Shown here: positions 20,023 to 30,836 of the stretch, piece by piece
How the letters are laid out: each line of letters starts with the position of its first letter
How positions within the stretch are numbered: the stretch's first letter is position 1
Source: Serratia marcescens
GTDB taxonomy: Bacteria > Pseudomonadota > Gammaproteobacteria > Enterobacterales > Enterobacteriaceae
Direction of reading: 5' to 3'
NCBI RefSeq assembly: GCF_029846115.1
Contig: NZ_JARVZZ010000001.1
Coordinates: forward strand, 1,984,001 to 2,048,000
DNA length: 64,000 nt
Notes under the pieces: model-generated
Databases searched by the model: none
Seen by the model: the letters and a program-made list of their open reading frames with translations, nothing else
What the model was told of the DNA's origin: nothing
Translations under genes and position numbers: made by a program

Positions 20023-21327
20023 ATGCAAGTTTCAGTAGAAACCACTCAAGGCCTTGGGCGCCGTCTCTCTATTACTGTACCGGCTGATACTATCAAGCAG
20101 GCGGTGAAGAAAGAGCTGATCAACGCAGCGAAAAGCGTGCGTATCGACGGCTTCCGCAAAGGCAAAGTGCCGATGAACATCGTGGAACAGCGTTACGGCG
20201 CTTCTGTTCGTCAGGACGTGCTGGGCGAAGCGATGCAGCGCAGCTTCGTTGACGCGATCATCAAAGAAAAGATTAATCCGGCCGGCGCACCAAACTACGT
20301 GCCGGGCGAGTACAAAGAAGGTGAAGACTTCACTTTCGCCGTTGAGTTCGAAGTGTATCCAGAAGTTGAGCTGAAAGGCCTGGAAAACATCGAAGTTGAA
20401 AAACCTGTGGTTGAAGTGAACGACGAAGACGTCGACGCGATGCTGGACACCCTGCGCAAGCAGCAGGCGACCTGGAAAGAAACCGATCGTGCAGCGGAAG
20501 CTGAAGATCGCGTGACCGTTGACTTCACCGGTTCTATCGACGGTGAAGAGTTCGAAGGCGGCAAAGCGTCCGACTTCGTACTGGCAATGGGCCAGGGCCG
20601 CATGATCCCAGGCTTCGAAGAAGGTCTGGTCGGCCACAAAGCGGGCGAAGAGTTCTCCATCGACGTGAACTTCCCGGAAGATTACCACGCGGAAAACCTG
20701 AAGGGCAAAGCGGCCAAATTCGATATCGTGCTGAAGAAAGTTGAAGAGCGCGAGCTGCCGGAACTGACCGAAGAGTTCATCAAGCGTTTCGGCGTGGCGG
20801 ACGGTTCCGTTGCCGGCCTGCGCACCGAAGTTCGCAAGAACATGGAGCGCGAGCTGAAAGGCGCCGTGCGTAACCGCATCAAGTCTCAGGCGATCGACGG
20901 CCTGGTGAGCGCGAACGAAATCGACGTGCCAGCTGCCCTGATCGACGGCGAAATCGACGTACTGCGTCGTCAGGCTGCACAGCGTTTCGGTGGCAACGAG
21001 AAGCAAGCGCTGGAACTGCCACGCGAGCTGTTCGAAGAGCAAGCGAAGCGCCGCGTAGTGGTTGGCCTGCTGCTGGGCGAAGTGATCAGCACCAACGATC
21101 TGAAAGCTGACGAAGACCGCGTGAAGACGCTGATCGAAGAAATGGCTTCTGCCTACGAAGATCCGAGCGAAGTCATCGAGTTCTACAGCAAAAACAAAGA
21201 GCTGATGAACAACATGCGCAACGTGGCTCTGGAAGAGCAAGCGGTTGAAGCCCTGCTGGCAAAAGCGAAAGTGACTGAAAAAGCCACTACCTTCAGCGAG
21301 CTGATGAACCAGACTCAACAGGCGTAA
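20023..21327 (+). CDS. tig: Trigger factor
   Basis: 434 residues (432 in E. coli). It is a ribosome-bound chaperone and peptidyl-prolyl isomerase acting on nascent chains near L23. Order: ribosome-binding domain with the signature GFRKGKVP (about residue 44), FKBP-type PPIase domain (about 150-245, with [17 protein letters not shown]), then the long helical arms. It has its own terminator and precedes clpP, as in E. coli. Confidence 0.98.
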   Translation: MQVSVETTQGLGRRLSITVPADTIKQAVKKELINAAKSVRIDGFRKGKVPMNIVEQRYGASVRQDVLGEAMQRSFVDAIIKEKINPAGAPNYVPGEYKEGEDFTFAVEFEVYPEVELKGLENIEVEKPVVEVNDEDVDAMLDTLRKQQATWKETDRAAEAEDRVTVDFTGSIDGEEFEGGKASDFVLAMGQGRMIPGFEEGLVGHKAGEEFSIDVNFPEDYHAENLKGKAAKFDIVLKKVEERELPELTEEFIKRFGVADGSVAGLRTEVRKNMERELKGAVRNRIKSQAIDGLVSANEIDVPAALIDGEIDVLRRQAAQRFGGNEKQALELPRELFEEQAKRRVVVGLLLGEVISTNDLKADEDRVKTLIEEMASAYEDPSEVIEFYSKNKELMNNMRNVALEEQAVEALLAKAKVTEKATTFSELMNQTQQA

Positions 21328-21391
21328 TGCCGGCGTGCCGGGCGCGATGAACGGCGCCCCCGGTTTCGCCTGGCGAACCGGCGCACGATGA

Positions 21392-21427
21392 AAAAGCCCG
21401 CAACCTGAGGTTGCGGGCTTTTCTTTT
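21392..21427 (+). terminator. tig terminator
   Basis: 14-bp perfect stem AAAAGCCCGCAACC / GGTTGCGGGCTTTT with a TGA loop, then CTTTTTG. Confidence 0.92.
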
Positions 21428-21565
21428 TGCCACGTTGCTGATTAATCTCAGGTTAAGCGGGGCAATATGCACTATATTTACCCTGTTGCCTGGGGAACTG
21501 GCTGGCATGATAACGGTCAGATTAACGGCATCGTTTTCGGCGCGCGGAGAAAATCGGCCCCTGGG

Positions 21566-21592
21566 CTTGAAATCGCGCCGGGATCCCCCAAT
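21566..21592 (+). promoter_or_regulatory. Candidate sigma-32 promoter of clpP
   Basis: CTTGAAA at 21566-21572 and CCCAAT at 21587-21592, 14 nt apart, fit the heat-shock promoter pattern (CTTGAAA, 11-16 nt, CCCATNT) with one change. It lies about 175 nt before the clpP start in the 438-nt tig-clpP gap, which has no other gene. Confidence 0.6.
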
Positions 21593-21765
21593 CTGTAAAG
21601 AATAATTCTGGGGCTGTTTGCCAAAGTGCGCGGGATGAAATAACCGTCGGGTACGTGTGGCGCGGGTCGAATGCTTGAGCATAGTCATCATGGCCGTTCT
21701 CAAGTAGAATCGGCGTATTAGGGTGACACCCTGGCCGCCAAGGCAATTTCTATTAGGAGACGGTA

Positions 21766-22389
21766 ATGTCATACAGTGGCGAACGAGATCAATTTGCACC
21801 GAACATGGCGCTGGTGCCGATGGTGGTAGAGCAGACTTCACGCGGGGAGCGTTCTTACGACATCTATTCCCGCCTGCTGAAAGAGCGCATCATTTTCCTG
21901 ACCGGCCAGGTGGAAGATCACATGGCCAACCTGATCGTGGCGCAAATGCTGTTCCTCGAAGCGGAAAGCCCGGAAAAAGACATTTTCCTCTACATCAACT
22001 CGCCGGGCGGGGTGATCACCGCGGGCATGTCGATTTACGACACCATGAAGTTCATCAAGCCGGACGTCAGCACCATTTGTATGGGCCAGGCGTGCTCGAT
22101 GGGCTCCTTCCTGCTGACCGCGGGTGCCAAAGGCAAACGTTTCTGCCTGCCGAACTCGCGCGTGATGATTCACCAGCCGCTGGGCGGCTACCAGGGCCAG
22201 GCGACGGACATCGAAATCCATGCGCGTGAAATCCTCAAGGTGAAAGCGCGCATGAACGAACTGATGGCCGAGCATACCGGCCAGCCGCTGGAGCAGATCG
22301 AGCGCGACACCGAGCGCGATCGCTTTATGACCGCGGAAGAAGCCGTGGAATACGGCCTGGTTGACGGCATTCTGACACACCGCAGCTAG
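21766..22389 (+). CDS. clpP: ATP-dependent Clp protease proteolytic subunit
   Basis: 207 residues (E. coli 207 with propeptide). It forms the tetradecameric serine-protease chamber fed by ClpX or ClpA. Catalytic triad by position: S111 in QACSMGSF, H136 in MIHQPLGG, D185 in RDTERDRF. The residue before the nucleophile is Cys here where E. coli has Ala. A short N-terminal propeptide is expected to be removed. clpX follows after 143 nt. Confidence 0.98.
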   Translation: MSYSGERDQFAPNMALVPMVVEQTSRGERSYDIYSRLLKERIIFLTGQVEDHMANLIVAQMLFLEAESPEKDIFLYINSPGGVITAGMSIYDTMKFIKPDVSTICMGQACSMGSFLLTAGAKGKRFCLPNSRVMIHQPLGGYQGQATDIEIHAREILKVKARMNELMAEHTGQPLEQIERDTERDRFMTAEEAVEYGLVDGILTHRS

Positions 22390-22532
22390 AACCACGCGGC
22401 GCCGATGGACTATAGTAATCAGAGTGGGCAGGGGCTCGCTCTGTTGTGGCCCCTCGGCGTTCCCGATATGAGTTTGGGCGCACTGCCGCCGTGATTTTCC
22501 TGCGGGACAAGACTAAAGAAGAGGTTTGACTG

Positions 22533-23804
22533 ATGACAGATAAGCGCAAAGACGGTTCAGGAAAGCTGCTGTACTGCTCTTTTTGCGGCAAAAGCCAGCA
22601 TGAAGTGCGTAAGCTGATTGCCGGGCCGTCAGTGTATATCTGCGATGAATGTGTCGATCTGTGTAACGACATTATTCGCGAAGAGATTAAAGAAGTTGCC
22701 CCGCATCGTGAGCGCAGTGCGCTGCCGACGCCGCACGAAATTCGCCACCACCTGGATGACTACGTCATCGGCCAGGAGCAGGCGAAGAAAGTGCTGGCGG
22801 TTGCGGTGTACAACCACTACAAACGCCTGCGCAACGGCGATACCAGCAACGGTATCGAGTTGGGCAAGAGCAACATCTTGCTGATCGGCCCGACCGGCAG
22901 CGGTAAAACCCTGCTGGCGGAAACGCTGGCGCGCTTCCTGGACGTGCCGTTCACCATGGCCGACGCCACCACGCTGACCGAAGCCGGTTACGTGGGCGAG
23001 GACGTGGAAAATATTATCCAGAAGCTGTTGCAAAAATGTGACTATGACGTGCAGAAAGCGCAGCGCGGCATCGTTTATATCGATGAAATCGATAAGATTT
23101 CCCGTAAGTCCGACAACCCGTCGATCACGCGTGACGTCTCGGGTGAAGGCGTGCAGCAGGCGCTGCTGAAGCTGATTGAAGGCACCATCGCCGCGGTTCC
23201 GCCGCAGGGGGGGCGCAAGCATCCGCAACAGGAGTTCCTGCAGGTTGACACTTCCAAGATCCTGTTTATCTGCGGTGGCGCATTCGCCGGCCTGGATAAG
23301 GTGATCGGCCAGCGCGTCAACACCGGCTCGGGCATCGGCTTCGGCGCGACCGTCAAGGGCGAGTCCGAGAAGGCGACCGAAGGCGAACTGCTGCTGCAGG
23401 CCGAACCGGAAGATTTGATCAAGTTCGGTCTGATCCCAGAGTTCATCGGCCGTCTGCCGGTGGTAGCGACCCTGAGCGAGCTGAGCGAAGACGCGCTGAT
23501 TCAGATCCTGAAAGAGCCGAAGAACGCCCTGACCAAGCAGTATCAGGCGCTGTTCAATCTGGAAGGCGTGGAGCTGGAGTTCCGCGACGAAGCGCTGAAC
23601 GCCATCGCCAAGAAAGCCATGGCACGCAAAACCGGCGCCCGCGGCCTGCGTTCCATCGTGGAAGGCGCGCTGCTCGACACCATGTACGATCTGCCGTCGA
23701 TGGACAGCGTAGACAAAGTGGTGATCGACGAGTCGGTCATCGCCGGCCAATCCAAGCCGCTGCTGATTTACGGCAAGCCGGAAGCCCAGGCATCTGGTGA
23801 ATAA
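22533..23804 (+). CDS. clpX: ATP-dependent Clp protease ATP-binding subunit ClpX
   Basis: 423 residues (424 in E. coli). It is an AAA+ hexameric unfoldase that feeds substrates to ClpP. N-terminal C4 zinc domain (CSFCGKS and CDECVDLC), Walker A GPTGSGKT, pore loop [11 protein letters not shown], Walker [11 protein letters not shown], and the IGF tripeptide in SGIGFGA that docks on ClpP. All elements are present. It lies between clpP and lon with a strong terminator behind it. Confidence 0.98.
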   Translation: MTDKRKDGSGKLLYCSFCGKSQHEVRKLIAGPSVYICDECVDLCNDIIREEIKEVAPHRERSALPTPHEIRHHLDDYVIGQEQAKKVLAVAVYNHYKRLRNGDTSNGIELGKSNILLIGPTGSGKTLLAETLARFLDVPFTMADATTLTEAGYVGEDVENIIQKLLQKCDYDVQKAQRGIVYIDEIDKISRKSDNPSITRDVSGEGVQQALLKLIEGTIAAVPPQGGRKHPQQEFLQVDTSKILFICGGAFAGLDKVIGQRVNTGSGIGFGATVKGESEKATEGELLLQAEPEDLIKFGLIPEFIGRLPVVATLSELSEDALIQILKEPKNALTKQYQALFNLEGVELEFRDEALNAIAKKAMARKTGARGLRSIVEGALLDTMYDLPSMDSVDKVVIDESVIAGQSKPLLIYGKPEAQASGE

Positions 23805-23834
23805 TTAGCCAGTCAAACCAGAGCGTTATCAGCA

Positions 23835-23865
23835 AAATGGGGGATTTCATCCCCCATTTCTTTTT
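23835..23865 (+). terminator. clpX terminator
   Basis: 10-bp stem AAATGGGGGA / TCCCCCATTT with loop TTTCA, followed by CTTTTT. Confidence 0.92.
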
Positions 23866-23879
23866 CCTGCATTCTTGCC

Positions 23880-23908
23880 GTTGAATGTAAGCGATTCATC
23901 CCCATATA
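23880..23908 (+). promoter_or_regulatory. Sigma-32 promoter of lon
   Basis: GTTGAAT at 23880-23886 and CCCCATATA at 23900-23908 with 13 nt between closely resemble the E. coli lon heat-shock promoter. It lies about 90 nt before the lon ATG. Confidence 0.8.
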
Positions 23909-23998
23909 CTCATTAACCAGATTTTATGAAACGTTAGATGCTTGCGTCTCATGAGATTCCCCCTCAACCTGGCGGAAATTAAACTAAGAGAGAGCTCT

Positions 23999-26353
23999 AT
24001 GAACCCTGAGCGTTCCGAACGCATTGAAATCCCCGTTCTGCCATTGCGCGACGTGGTGGTTTATCCGCACATGGTGATCCCGTTATTTGTTGGCCGGGAA
24101 AAATCGATTCGGTGCCTCGAAGCCGCAATGGATCACGATAAGAAGATCATGCTGGTGGCACAGAAAGAGGCCTCAACGGATGAACCTGGCATTAACGACT
24201 TGTTCTCGGTTGGCACCGTAGCGTCGATCCTGCAGATGCTGAAGCTGCCGGACGGCACGGTAAAAGTGCTGGTCGAGGGGCTGCAGCGCGCGCGCATCAC
24301 TACGCTGTCCGACAGCGGTGAGCATTTCGCCGCGCAGGCGGAATACCTTGAGTCGCCGGCGATCGACGAGCGCGAGCAGGAAGTGCTGGTGCGCACTGCG
24401 ATCAATCAGTTTGAAGGCTATATCAAGCTGAACAAAAAAATCCCGCCGGAGGTGCTGACTTCACTGAACAGCATCGACGACGCCGCGCGCCTGGCGGACA
24501 CCATCGCCGCCCATATGCCGCTGAAACTCAGCGACAAGCAGTCGGTGCTCGAGATGTCCGACATCACCGAACGTCTGGAATACCTGATGGCGATGATGGA
24601 ATCGGAGATCGACCTGCTGCAGGTCGAGAAACGTATCCGCAACCGCGTCAAGAAGCAGATGGAGAAGAGCCAGCGCGAGTACTATCTGAATGAGCAGATG
24701 AAGGCGATTCAGAAAGAACTGGGCGAGATGGACGACGCGCCGGACGAGCACGAAGCGCTGAAGCGCAAGATCGATGCGGCGAAAATGCCGAAAGAGGCGC
24801 GCGAGAAAACCGAAGCGGAACTGCAAAAGCTGAAGATGATGTCGCCGATGTCGGCGGAAGCGACTGTGGTACGCGGTTACATCGACTGGATGCTGCAGGT
24901 GCCGTGGAATGCGCGCAGCAAGGTGAAAAAAGACCTGAACAAGGCGCAGGAAGTGCTCGATACCGATCACTACGGCCTGGAGCGCGTCAAGGATCGCATC
25001 CTCGAGTACCTCGCGGTGCAGAGCCGCGTCAGCAAGATCAAGGGGCCGATCCTGTGTCTGGTGGGGCCGCCGGGCGTGGGTAAAACCTCGCTGGGGCAGT
25101 CGATCGCCAAAGCGACCGGTCGCCAGTACGTGCGCATGGCGCTGGGCGGCGTGCGTGACGAAGCGGAAATCCGCGGTCACCGTCGTACCTACATCGGTTC
25201 GATGCCGGGCAAACTGATCCAGAAGATGGCCAAGGTTGGGGTGAAGAACCCGCTGTTCCTGCTGGATGAGATCGACAAGATGTCTTCCGACATGCGTGGC
25301 GATCCGGCCTCCGCTCTGTTGGAGGTGCTGGATCCGGAACAGAACGTGGCGTTCAACGACCACTACCTGGAAGTGGATTACGATCTGTCCGACGTGATGT
25401 TCGTCGCCACCTCGAACTCGATGAACATTCCTGCGCCGCTGTTGGACCGTATGGAAGTGATCCGCCTGTCGGGTTACACCGAGGACGAGAAGCTCAACAT
25501 CGCCAAGCAGCACCTGCTGCCGAAGCAGCTTGAGCGCAACGCGCTGAAAAAAGGCGAGCTGACGGTCGACGACAGCGCCATCATCGGCATCATTCGCTTC
25601 TACACCCGCGAAGCCGGGGTGCGTAGCCTGGAGCGTGAAATCTCCAAGCTGTGCCGTAAAGCGGTGAAAACGCTGCTGATGGACAAGAAGCTTAAGCATA
25701 TCGAGATCAACGGCGACAACCTTAAGGATTACCTGGGCGTGCAGCGCGTCGATTACGGCCGTGCGGATACCGAAAACCGCGTGGGTGAAGTCACCGGGCT
25801 GGCGTGGACGGAAGTGGGCGGCGATCTGCTGACCATCGAAACCGCCTGCGTGCCGGGCAAAGGCAAGCTGACCTACACCGGTTCCTTGGGTGAAGTGATG
25901 CAGGAATCGATTCAGGCGGCGCTGACCGTGGTGCGCGCACGCGCGGAGAAATTGGGCATCAACGCCGATTTCTACGAGAAACGCGACATCCACGTACACG
26001 TGCCGGAAGGGGCGACGCCGAAAGACGGCCCGAGCGCCGGTATCGCGATGTGCACCGCGCTGGTCTCCTGCCTGACCGGCAACCCGGTACGCGCCGATGT
26101 GGCGATGACCGGCGAGATCACGCTGCGCGGTCAGGTGTTGCCGATCGGCGGCCTGAAAGAGAAGCTGTTGGCGGCGCATCGCGGCGGCATCAAAACCGTG
26201 CTGATCCCTTACGAGAACAAGCGCGATCTGGAAGAGATTCCGGACAATGTTATCGCCGATCTGGAGATTCATCCGGTGCAGCGAATCGATGAAGTTTTGA
26301 ACATTGCGTTGCAAAACCCGGCCTTCGGCGCACTGCCGGTAGCGGCAAAATAG
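23999..26353 (+). CDS. lon: ATP-dependent protease Lon
   Basis: 784 residues from ATG 23999 ([12 protein letters not shown]), identical in length to E. coli Lon; the frame is open upstream but that part overlaps the leader. Lon degrades misfolded and regulatory proteins. LON substrate-binding N-domain, coiled-coil middle, AAA+ with Walker A GPPGVGKT and Walker [10 protein letters not shown], and the Ser-Lys protease with S in [11 protein letters not shown] and K in [14 protein letters not shown]. Heat-shock promoter upstream. Confidence 0.98.
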   Translation: MNPERSERIEIPVLPLRDVVVYPHMVIPLFVGREKSIRCLEAAMDHDKKIMLVAQKEASTDEPGINDLFSVGTVASILQMLKLPDGTVKVLVEGLQRARITTLSDSGEHFAAQAEYLESPAIDEREQEVLVRTAINQFEGYIKLNKKIPPEVLTSLNSIDDAARLADTIAAHMPLKLSDKQSVLEMSDITERLEYLMAMMESEIDLLQVEKRIRNRVKKQMEKSQREYYLNEQMKAIQKELGEMDDAPDEHEALKRKIDAAKMPKEAREKTEAELQKLKMMSPMSAEATVVRGYIDWMLQVPWNARSKVKKDLNKAQEVLDTDHYGLERVKDRILEYLAVQSRVSKIKGPILCLVGPPGVGKTSLGQSIAKATGRQYVRMALGGVRDEAEIRGHRRTYIGSMPGKLIQKMAKVGVKNPLFLLDEIDKMSSDMRGDPASALLEVLDPEQNVAFNDHYLEVDYDLSDVMFVATSNSMNIPAPLLDRMEVIRLSGYTEDEKLNIAKQHLLPKQLERNALKKGELTVDDSAIIGIIRFYTREAGVRSLEREISKLCRKAVKTLLMDKKLKHIEINGDNLKDYLGVQRVDYGRADTENRVGEVTGLAWTEVGGDLLTIETACVPGKGKLTYTGSLGEVMQESIQAALTVVRARAEKLGINADFYEKRDIHVHVPEGATPKDGPSAGIAMCTALVSCLTGNPVRADVAMTGEITLRGQVLPIGGLKEKLLAAHRGGIKTVLIPYENKRDLEEIPDNVIADLEIHPVQRIDEVLNIALQNPAFGALPVAAK

Positions 26354-26384
26354 TGACGAATCGCAAAAACCATTGATAAAACTT

Positions 26385-26422
26385 ATACTGGCAAGCCATT
26401 TCGGACTTGCCAGTATTTTTTT
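26385..26422 (+). terminator. lon terminator
   Basis: 11-bp stem ATACTGGCAAG / CTTGCCAGTAT with a 10-nt loop, followed by seven Ts. Confidence 0.92.
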
Positions 26423-26569
26423 GTACCGCTAAGTTAGATCTCTGTCGGCCGGCGTTTTGCCACCCAGTCGGTGGCTTGCCAAGGTTCGATGGGATTGATA
26501 TAACAGCTGCGCTGTCGCAACCGTAGGGATTTTTCGGTGCGACGATAGAATTCTAGAGGGGATGATAGA

Positions 26570-26842
26570 GTGAATAAGTCACAACTGATCGACAAGATTG
26601 CCGCAGGTGCTGATATTTCCAAAGCGGCAGCGGGACGTGCTTTAGACGCAGTAATCGCTTCCGTTACCGACTCTCTGAAAGCAGGGGATGACGTGGCTCT
26701 GGTAGGTTTCGGTTCCTTCACCGTGCGTGAACGTTCGGCTCGTACCGGCCGTAACCCGCAGACCGGTAAAGAGATCAAAATCGCGGCAGCCAAAGTACCG
26801 GCCTTCCGTGCAGGGAAAGCGCTGAAAGACGCTGTAAACTGA
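26570..26842 (+). CDS. hupB: DNA-binding protein HU-beta
   Basis: 90 residues, as in E. coli, with a GTG start at 26570 (GAGGGGATGA upstream). HU compacts and bends DNA as a homodimer or with HU-alpha. The HU signature [18 protein letters not shown] and the DNA-intercalating proline in RNPQTG are present. It lies between lon and ppiD, the usual order, with its own terminator. Confidence 0.98.
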   Translation: MNKSQLIDKIAAGADISKAAAGRALDAVIASVTDSLKAGDDVALVGFGSFTVRERSARTGRNPQTGKEIKIAAAKVPAFRAGKALKDAVN

Positions 26843-26925
26843 TTTGGCGTCTAACCGTTTAGCGTAACAGGGTTTTGTAATAAACAATCACCTGACGCAG
26901 CGGTGCTGGTAAGGTAAGATACAAG

Positions 26926-26951
26926 GCGCATCGGATTGATGCGCTTTTTTT
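26926..26951 (+). terminator. hupB terminator
   Basis: 7-bp stem GCGCATC / GATGCGC with loop GGATT, followed by seven Ts. Confidence 0.88.
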
Positions 26952-27020
26952 ATTTTTGTCGCAGGGAACGCGCCTGCACAAGGGTTGTTAATCCACATCA
27001 CAGCGGAGTGTTGTCACACT

Positions 27021-28904
27021 ATGATGGACAATTTACGCGCGGCTGCTAATCACGTCGTGCTCAAAATCATCCTGGCCCTGATCATCCTGTCATTCGTTCT
27101 GACCGGGGTGGGTAACTACCTGATCGGCGGCTCCGGCGATTATGCTGCGAAAGTAAATGGTCAGACGATCGAACGCGCTCAGCTGGAACAGGCTTTCCAA
27201 AGCGAGCGTAGCCGCATGCAGCAGCAGCTGGGTGACCAGTTCTCTGCGCTGGCCGGCAACGAAGGCTACATGCAGCAGATGCGCCGTCAGGTGTTGTCCC
27301 AGTTGATCGACAACATGCTGCTCGACCAGTACGCCAAGAAGCTGGGCCTGGCGGTCAGCGACGATCAGATCAAGGACGCCATCCGCAAGGCGCCTTACTT
27401 CCAGACCAATGGCCAGTTCGATAACGCCAAATACCTCGATCTGATCGGCCGCATGGGCTACACCGCTGACAACTTCGCGCAGTCGATGCGCCAGCAGTTG
27501 GTCAATCAGCAGGTGATCCAGGCCTTCGGCGACTCCGGCTTCGTGCTGCCGTCCGAATCGCAAGCCATGGCAGCGTTGGTGCTGCAGGAGCGCGACGTGC
27601 GCCTGGCGACCATCGATTTGAAAGCGCTGCAAACGAAACAGAGCGCCGGCGACGACGAACTGAAGGCGTATTACGATCAGAACAAGAACAGCTTCATCGC
27701 GCCTGAGCAGGTGAAGGTGAGCTATATCCCGCTGGACGCCGCGTCCATGCAGGACAAGGTGAAAGTGAGCGAAGAGGACATCAGCGCTTACTACGACCAG
27801 CACAAGAGCAGCTACGGCCAGCCGGAGCGTAAAAACTACAGCGTGATCCAGCTGAAAACCGAGGCGGAAGCCAACGCGGTGCTGGACGAGCTGAAGAAGG
27901 GCGCCGATTTCGCCACCCTGGCGAAAGAGAAATCCACCGACATCATCTCACGCCGTACCGGCGGTGAGCTGGGTTGGCTGGAGCCGGAAACCACCGCCGA
28001 CGAGCTGAAGCAGGCTAACCTGACCGAGAAAGGGCAACTGTCCGGCGTGGTGAAATCTTCCGTCGGCTACCTGATCGTGCGTTTGAACGATATCGCACCT
28101 GAAAAAGTGAAGCCGCTGAGCGAAGTGCATGACGCCATCGCCAAGCAGGTGCAGCAGGAGAAAGCGGTAGACGCGTATTACGCGCTGCAGCAGAAGGTGA
28201 GCGAAGCGGCGACCAGCGACAACGAATCTCTGGCCTCGGCTGAAGAAGCGGCCGGCGTGAAAGCGGCGCAAAGCGACTGGTTCACCCGTGACAACATTCC
28301 TGCCGCGCTGAACTTCAAGCCGGTCGTGCAGGCGATCTTCGACGGCTCGCTGATCGGCGAGAACGGCGCGCCGGGCAGCAACTCCGACGTGATCACCGTA
28401 GACGGCGACCGCGCTTTCGTGGTGCGCGTGAGCGGCCACAAGCCGGAAGGCATCGAACCGTTCGACCAGGTGAAAGATCGCGTGGCTGAGCTGGTGAAGC
28501 GCAACAAGGCGCTGCAGGCAGCGAAGCTGCAGGGCGAGAAGCTGCTGGTTGAGTTGAAGCAGGGCAAGGGCGATGAGGCGATGAAAGCCGCCGGCCTGAG
28601 CTTTGGCGCAGTGCAGAAGATGGCGCGCGCGCCGGAAGACAGCCAGCTGGTGGAGAGCGTGTTCGCGCTGCCGCACCCGCAGGACGGCAAACCGGTGTAC
28701 GGCATGTCGCAGGATCGCCAGGATAACGTGGTGCTGATCGCACTCGATGCGGTGAAGCCAGGCACGCTGCCGGAAGACGAAATGAAAACCTTCGTCGGCA
28801 AGATGGAAGAGGGCGCGACCGGCGTTTCCTTCGATTCGCTGCTGGCGAGCCTGCGTAAAGAAGCCAAGATCAAAATGGGCGCCGCTGAGCAACAGCCGCA
28901 GTAA
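27021..28904 (+). CDS. ppiD: Periplasmic folding chaperone PpiD
   Basis: 627 residues from ATG 27021 (MMDNLRAAAN), close to E. coli PpiD (623); the longer frame from 26985 is not supported. PpiD is anchored by one N-terminal TM helix (VLKIILALIILSFVLTGV) and helps proteins leaving the SecYEG translocon. SurA-like N-domain, then a parvulin domain (about 260-360, with ADFATLAKEKSTD and GGELGWL), then a second degenerate region. A GGAG lies 12 nt upstream, a little far. Confidence 0.96.
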   Translation: MMDNLRAAANHVVLKIILALIILSFVLTGVGNYLIGGSGDYAAKVNGQTIERAQLEQAFQSERSRMQQQLGDQFSALAGNEGYMQQMRRQVLSQLIDNMLLDQYAKKLGLAVSDDQIKDAIRKAPYFQTNGQFDNAKYLDLIGRMGYTADNFAQSMRQQLVNQQVIQAFGDSGFVLPSESQAMAALVLQERDVRLATIDLKALQTKQSAGDDELKAYYDQNKNSFIAPEQVKVSYIPLDAASMQDKVKVSEEDISAYYDQHKSSYGQPERKNYSVIQLKTEAEANAVLDELKKGADFATLAKEKSTDIISRRTGGELGWLEPETTADELKQANLTEKGQLSGVVKSSVGYLIVRLNDIAPEKVKPLSEVHDAIAKQVQQEKAVDAYYALQQKVSEAATSDNESLASAEEAAGVKAAQSDWFTRDNIPAALNFKPVVQAIFDGSLIGENGAPGSNSDVITVDGDRAFVVRVSGHKPEGIEPFDQVKDRVAELVKRNKALQAAKLQGEKLLVELKQGKGDEAMKAAGLSFGAVQKMARAPEDSQLVESVFALPHPQDGKPVYGMSQDRQDNVVLIALDAVKPGTLPEDEMKTFVGKMEEGATGVSFDSLLASLRKEAKIKMGAAEQQPQ

Positions 28905-28938
28905 TCGCCGCATTTTTCTGCAACGCAGTGCAACAAAC

Positions 28939-28961
28939 AAAGGCCGCTTTCGCGGCCTTTT
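28939..28961 (+). terminator. ppiD terminator
   Basis: 9-bp stem AAAGGCCGC / GCGGCCTTT with loop TTTC and a short T run. Confidence 0.8.
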
Positions 28962-29042
28962 CCATATCTGATATCGGCCGATTGCTGAATATCCGCCGCC
29001 GCGGCAAGGTAGCCATGCTGTCACACACAAGGAGGATACAGC

Positions 29043-29420
29043 ATGCAACATACAGAGAAAAAATCAGCGTTATCAGGTTATCAGCATCACATTAAAGCTG
29101 CGCTGACCGCGCTGCTGTTGTGCCTGGCGGGGCCGGCCGCCGCGGTGGATAAAACCGAGGCGCCGATGCTCTCAACACCAGCGAGCAATGGCGGGCAATC
29201 GGTGATGACCAAGGCAACCGAAGAGGCGGCGGTCAGCATCAATCAGGCCACCGCCGAACAGCTGGCCGCCGCCTTGAGCGGCGTCGGTCTGAAGAAGGCG
29301 GAAGGCATCGTGCGCTACCGCGAGCAGAACGGGCCGTTCACCCAGGTTGAGCAGTTACAGGAGGTGCCGGGCATCGGGCCGGCGCTGTTTGAGAAGAACC
29401 GCACCCGGCTGAAAATGTGA
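29043..29420 (+). CDS. ybaV: Secreted ComEA-type helix-hairpin-helix protein YbaV
   Basis: 125 residues (123 in E. coli YbaV). An N-terminal hydrophobic segment (about 19-34, ending GPAAAVD) is a likely signal peptide, so the protein is probably periplasmic. The C-terminal half is a pair of HhH motifs (INQATAEQLAAALSGVGLKKAEGIV and VPGIGPALFEKNR), as in the DNA-binding domain of ComEA. Competence ComEA proteins bind incoming DNA; a role in DNA uptake here is inference only. Confidence 0.9.
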   Translation: MQHTEKKSALSGYQHHIKAALTALLLCLAGPAAAVDKTEAPMLSTPASNGGQSVMTKATEEAAVSINQATAEQLAAALSGVGLKKAEGIVRYREQNGPFTQVEQLQEVPGIGPALFEKNRTRLKM

Positions 29421-29517
29421 TCCCGGTCGCGGCTGCGTGGCAAAATGCCGCTGAGGCCGTGACTCCTCTGCTACATTTTACAGGTCTTACCAGTTTGGCG
29501 CATTGACCAAACGGGCG

Positions 29518-29542
29518 AGGGAGCCGCCGCGGCTCCCTTTTT
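29518..29542 (+). terminator. ybaV terminator
   Basis: Stem AGGGAGCC / GGCTCCCT with loop GCCGC, then five Ts. It lies 33 nt before fadM. Confidence 0.85.
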
Positions 29543-29574
29543 CTGTAATCACCAGGCAGGAGCGATCGTTCCCT

Positions 29575-29988
29575 ATGCAAACCTTTATCAAAGTTCGCGG
29601 TTATCACCTTGATGTTTACCAGCACGTTAACAACGCCCGCTATCTGGAGTTTCTGGAAGAGGCGCGCTGGGAATGGCTGGAGAACGAGGCCGGATTCCGC
29701 TGGATGACGGAAAACAACATCGCCTTCATCGTGGTGAACATCAATATCAATTACCGCAGCCCGGCGGTATTGGGGGATAAGCTGCGTATCGACAGCCAGA
29801 TGGTGCAGCTCAACGGCAAGAGTGGGGTGCTGAGCCAAAAGGTGACGCAGGATCCGGCGGGGACGCCGGTGGCCGACGCGCTGCTGACTTTCGTGTGTGT
29901 CGATCTGAAAACGCAGCGTGCGCTGCCGATCGAAGGAGAATTGCGTGAGCACCTGGAGGTGCTCACGCCGAAGGATAATCTGCAGTAA
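29575..29988 (+). CDS. fadM: Long-chain acyl-CoA thioesterase FadM
   Basis: 137 residues from ATG 29575 (E. coli FadM 132). Hotdog-fold thioesterase of the 4-hydroxybenzoyl-CoA type, cleaving long-chain acyl-CoAs during beta-oxidation of unsaturated fatty acids. The active-site segment GYHLDVYQHVNNARYLEF holds the conserved Asp and the HVNN motif. AGGAG lies about 12 nt upstream of the chosen ATG; the 24 codons before it have no family counterpart. Confidence 0.93.
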   Translation: MQTFIKVRGYHLDVYQHVNNARYLEFLEEARWEWLENEAGFRWMTENNIAFIVVNININYRSPAVLGDKLRIDSQMVQLNGKSGVLSQKVTQDPAGTPVADALLTFVCVDLKTQRALPIEGELREHLEVLTPKDNLQ

Positions 29989-29995
29989 GCTCACG

Positions 29996-30014
29996 GGTGG
30001 CAGTGGCTGCCACC
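29996..30014. terminator. Hairpin between convergent fadM and queC
   Basis: 8-bp stem GGTGGCAG / CTGCCACC with loop TGG. There is no T run on either side, so termination strength is doubtful. Confidence 0.4.
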
Positions 30015-30023
30015 GTCACTGCC

Positions 30024-30722
30024 TCAGGCCAGAGCGGCCTTCTGTTTCAACGCCGCCATCACTTCCGCTTGGTTGGCCCGGTACTGCATCAGGCCATTGG
30101 CGCGCAGGTTGCAGGCGGCACATTCGCCGCAGCCGTCACCCTTGATACCGTTGTAGCAGGTCAACGTATCCTGGCGCACGCGATCCAGCTGGTGGTAATA
30201 ATCCGCCAGCGCCCAGGTCTCGGCCTTGTTCAGCCACATCAGCGGCGTTTCGAAGCGGATATCGCGGGCGATGCCCAGCGTCACCGCCTTGTTCAACGCT
30301 TTAACGAACTCGTCGCGGCAATCCGGATAGCCGGAGAAATCGGTTTCACACACGCCGGTGATCACCGCTTCCGCTTCCACCTGGTAGGCGTAGATCGCCG
30401 CCAGCGTCAGGAACAGGATGTTGCGGCCCGGCACGAAGGTGCTCGGCAGCGCATTTTTCTGATTGGGATCGTAGGCGGGAACCGGAATATTGTCGCGCGT
30501 CAGGCTGCTGACGGCCAGTTCATTGAGCAGCGTTACGTCCAGCACCTTGTGCGCCTTGGCACCGAGGGCCACCGACAGCTCCTGAGCCACTTCAATCTCG
30601 GCGCGATGGCGCTGGCCGTAATCGAACGTGACGCAGTGAACTTCATCATACTGTTGCAATGCCTGGATCAAGCAGGTCGTGGAGTCTTGTCCACCGCTGA
30701 AAACGACAACCGCGCGCTTCAT
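30024..30722 (-). CDS. queC: 7-cyano-7-deazaguanine synthase
   Basis: 232 residues with the start at 30722 (231 in E. coli; AGGTGA 6-11 nt upstream). It converts 7-carboxy-7-deazaguanine to preQ0 with ATP and ammonia, in queuosine synthesis. PP-loop FSGGQDSTT at residues 8-16; zinc-binding cysteines in the C-terminal [13 protein letters not shown]. It follows ybaE on the same strand with 114 nt between, as in E. coli. Confidence 0.96.
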   Translation of the reverse strand: MKRAVVVFSGGQDSTTCLIQALQQYDEVHCVTFDYGQRHRAEIEVAQELSVALGAKAHKVLDVTLLNELAVSSLTRDNIPVPAYDPNQKNALPSTFVPGRNILFLTLAAIYAYQVEAEAVITGVCETDFSGYPDCRDEFVKALNKAVTLGIARDIRFETPLMWLNKAETWALADYYHQLDRVRQDTLTCYNGIKGDGCGECAACNLRANGLMQYRANQAEVMAALKQKAALA

Positions 30723-30836
30723 AAAATCACCTTTTTGGGCTTTGGCCTCTCCCGATACACATTCGGGCGGCAGGATAAAATTGCGTTGCGGCGACAATAG
30801 TAGCAGAAAGGGCCGTCAGGCGCAGGGCGGTTCGGC

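Noticed and set aside
23942..23998. N-terminal extension of Lon
   Set aside because: The 19 extra codons have no counterpart in E. coli Lon, whose start matches ATG 23999 exactly.
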